Positions 5,278-5,683 of a DNA stretch of 5,683 bases are shown one piece after another. The stretch covers positions 1 through 5,683 of the forward strand of contig CALAIO010000025.1 of the NCBI GenBank assembly GCA_937923355.1, in the 5' to 3' direction. Every line of letters begins with the position of its first letter. Position 1 is the stretch's first letter. Below the pieces are notes generated by a model. That model did no database searches, had not been told where the DNA came from, and saw nothing but the letters and a program-made list of their open reading frames with translations. The translations under genes and the position numbers were made by a program. Source of the stretch: an uncultured Rhizobiaceae group bacterium (lineage in GTDB: Bacteria; Pseudomonadota; Alphaproteobacteria; Rhizobiales; Rhizobiaceae).

Positions 5278-5683
5278 TTAAGCGATTGTGGCAAGCTGGG
5301 TATGAAACGCCCAATCAAGCCAGGGCATAAGCGCTTGAAGATCGGAAGCTTCAACAGTGGCACCTGCCCAGATGCGAAGACCCGATGGGGCATCGCGGTA
5401 AGAGCCGATATCGAGCGCCACGTTTTCTCTTTCCAAAAGCTGAATCATGCTTTTTGCGAAGGCTGCTTGTTCGCTTGCTTCAAGCCTAGCAATACGTTCA
5501 TCTGCAATTGAAAGACAGACAGACGTGTTGGATCGCGTCGCTGGATCAACCGCCAGATTTTCAATCCAGGGCGTTTGGCTTACAAAAGCATCAATCACCG
5601 CAAAATTTTCATCTGCACGTTTCATCAGACCTCTAAGACCGCCAATGTCCTTCGACCATTCGAGCGCATCAATGTAGTCTTCA
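5278..5683 (-). CDS. serC: Phosphoserine aminotransferase SerC, C-terminal part (5' end outside window)
   Basis: A PLP enzyme that transfers the amino group of glutamate to 3-phosphohydroxypyruvate, giving phosphoserine, using the product of SerA. The frame is open from the window edge (first full codon at 5682) and gives 134 residues to a TAA stop. Visible stretches include EDYIDALEWSKDIGGLRGL, MKRADENFAVIDAFV, RSNTSVCLSIAD and a C-terminal GLRIWAGATVEASDLQALMPWLDWAF. This is the C-terminal domain of the alphaproteobacterial/archaeal-type phosphoserine transaminase, whose SNTSVC segment is characteristic. An ATG at 5625 is in frame but lies inside the conserved domain, so it is not the start. 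The PLP lysine lies upstream of the window. The gene leads into serA after 33 bp, forming the serC-serA pair known from rhizobia. Confidence 0.93.
   Translation of the reverse strand, partial: EDYIDALEWSKDIGGLRGLMKRADENFAVIDAFVSQTPWIENLAVDPATRSNTSVCLSIADERIARLEASEQAAFAKSMIQLLERENVALDIGSYRDAPSGLRIWAGATVEASDLQALMPWLDWAFHTQLATIA

Overview
The window looks like a stretch of chromosome from an alphaproteobacterium, most likely of the Rhizobiales/Hyphomicrobiales. The evidence is a membrane-bound ferritin (MbfA) gene preceded by a textbook Irr operator (iron control element), a serC-serA pair of the rhizobial type, and intergenic palindromes built on GTCATCC...GGATGAC and CCCCTCATCCGAC...CTTCTCCC, which are common in that group. 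The conserved genes have roughly balanced GC (28 of 60 in one hand-counted stretch), so the organism is not one of the high-GC rhizobia.

Layout from left to right. (1) Positions 1-383 hold the 3' end of moeA (molybdenum cofactor synthesis, + strand). (2) Positions 384 to about 1393 have no convincing gene. They are packed with inverted repeats: two inverted palindromes at 448-588, a run of perfect hairpins at 666-1000 overlapping a doubtful minus-strand ORF, a folded repeat at 1119-1334 and a 38-bp palindrome at 1351-1388. The block opens and closes with nearly the same inverted sequence (442-456 and 1380-1393). (3) Positions 1394-2172 are abruptly AT-rich and hold one unrecognised secreted-protein gene with four cysteines in the mature part, probably acquired. 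(4) mbfA (minus strand, 2207-3190) encodes a ferritin-like domain fused to a VIT1-type iron transporter. (5) A divergent 60-codon gene (3387-3569) follows, with three TTACcTtACGT-like sites in front and a strong terminator behind. (6) serA (minus, 3637-5244) and the 3' part of serC (minus, 5278-window end) form a serine-biosynthesis operon.

Functionally, serC and serA supply two steps of the phosphorylated serine pathway, 3-phosphoglycerate oxidation and phosphohydroxypyruvate transamination. MbfA protects against iron excess, and its Irr box predicts repression when iron is scarce. No complete novel system is evident. The parts that deserve a closer look are the hairpin-rich block, the AT-rich secreted-protein gene, the second dyad in the mbfA promoter, and the small gene with its repeated upstream sites.
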